Source: Intrasporangium oryzae NRRL B-24470
Lineage (GTDB): Bacteria; Actinomycetota; Actinomycetes; Actinomycetales; Dermatophilaceae
Direction of reading: 5' to 3'
DNA length: 63,701 bases
Assembly: GCF_000576595.1 (NCBI RefSeq)
Contig: NZ_AWSA01000026.1
Span: 1-63,701 of the forward strand
The number at the start of each line of letters is the position of its first letter. The stretch's first letter is position 1. The notes under the pieces are model-generated. The model ran no database searches, was not told the origin of the DNA, and worked only from the letters and a program-made list of their open reading frames with translations. Positions 63,571 through 63,701 of this stretch are shown here, piece after piece. The position numbers and the translations under genes were made by a program.

Positions 63571-63611
63571 AAGGGGCGGATCCTGTTGCGAGACAGCGGG
63601 ATCCGCCCCTT
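63571..63611 (+). terminator. Hairpin terminator after tyrS
   Basis: AAGGGGCGGATCC (63571-63583) pairs exactly with 63599-63611, with an inner CTGT/ACAG pairing. It lies 11 bases after the tyrS stop. Confidence 0.7.
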
Positions 63612-63635
63612 ATGCGTGTCCGTAGGGCACCGGAT

Positions 63636-63665
63636 TTGGCGTTGCGGTCCGATGAGGGCTACTGT
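63636..63665 (+). promoter_or_regulatory. Promoter-like sequence at the window end
   Basis: TTGGCG (63636-63641) and TACTGT (63660-63665) are 18 bp apart, pointing out of the window. A strong promoter after tyrS would suit a stable-RNA or other highly expressed operon, but nothing downstream is visible. Confidence 0.4.
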
Positions 63666-63701
63666 TCTCTGTGTCAGCCCGGCTGGGATGCGGACGCCAC
63701 T

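Overview
The window is a contiguous piece of a very G+C-rich actinobacterial chromosome. Gene order (divIVA-traR/dksA-lspA-rluD-dnaE; hisDCBH-priA; infC-rpmI-rplT-rRNA methylase-pheST-argCJBD-argR-argH-mpg-tyrS), the PriA-type isomerase, GTG starts, leaderless promoters and PadR/DrrA-type ABC systems point to the order Micrococcales, most probably Intrasporangiaceae (Janibacter/Knoellia/Phycicoccus-like). The family call is inference from gene content; no rRNA lies inside the window.

Layout. 0-10 kb: the 3' end of a DivIVA gene, a TraR/DksA zinc-finger protein with a long perfect tandem repeat, lspA, an RluD-type pseudouridine synthase, dnaE, an AlkZ-like DNA glycosylase and a second pseudouridine synthase. 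10-16 kb: a secreted ExeM/NucH-type nuclease and an oligopeptidase B. 15.8-21.3 kb: the histidine block hisD-hisC-hisB-hisH-priA plus an SseB-domain gene (no hisF here). 21.4-46.6 kb: accessory-looking genes. These are a DUF445 protein, a PadR-controlled ABC exporter, a complete propane/short-alkane monooxygenase locus (MimR-type activator, prmABCD, amidohydrolase, DUF59 protein, alcohol dehydrogenase, dedicated GroEL), an ohr/ohrR peroxide module, a quinone-reductase-like MDR enzyme, a two-component system, EF-G2 and an MFS carrier. 46.6-63.7 kb: infC (with a non-canonical ATC start and an intrinsic terminator in its leader), rpmI, rplT, an rRNA methylase, an orphan PAS kinase, pheS-pheT, argC-J-B-D-argR-argH (argF and argG absent), a DinB protein, mpg and tyrS. 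The window ends in a promoter-like sequence of an unseen downstream unit.

How the genes fit together. The prm locus encodes a pathway: the diiron enzyme PrmAC with reductase PrmB and effector PrmD hydroxylates propane at C-2, the zinc alcohol dehydrogenase oxidises propan-2-ol, the chaperonin (MimG type) probably folds the hydroxylase, and the divergently transcribed MimR-like protein probably switches the operon on. The his and arg genes form translationally coupled operons, and arg is probably repressed by its own ArgR.

The most unusual signal is not a gene. The octamer GTATGCCG/CGGCATAC occurs 36 times in 63.7 kb by my manual count, where base composition predicts about two. It occurs equally on both strands, is enriched between genes, is often paired as an inverted repeat in terminator-like hairpins, and inside genes it imposes rare codons (TAT, GCA, ATA, GTA). 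That is how DNA-uptake sequences behave in Neisseria and Haemophilus, but I know of none described in Actinobacteria.
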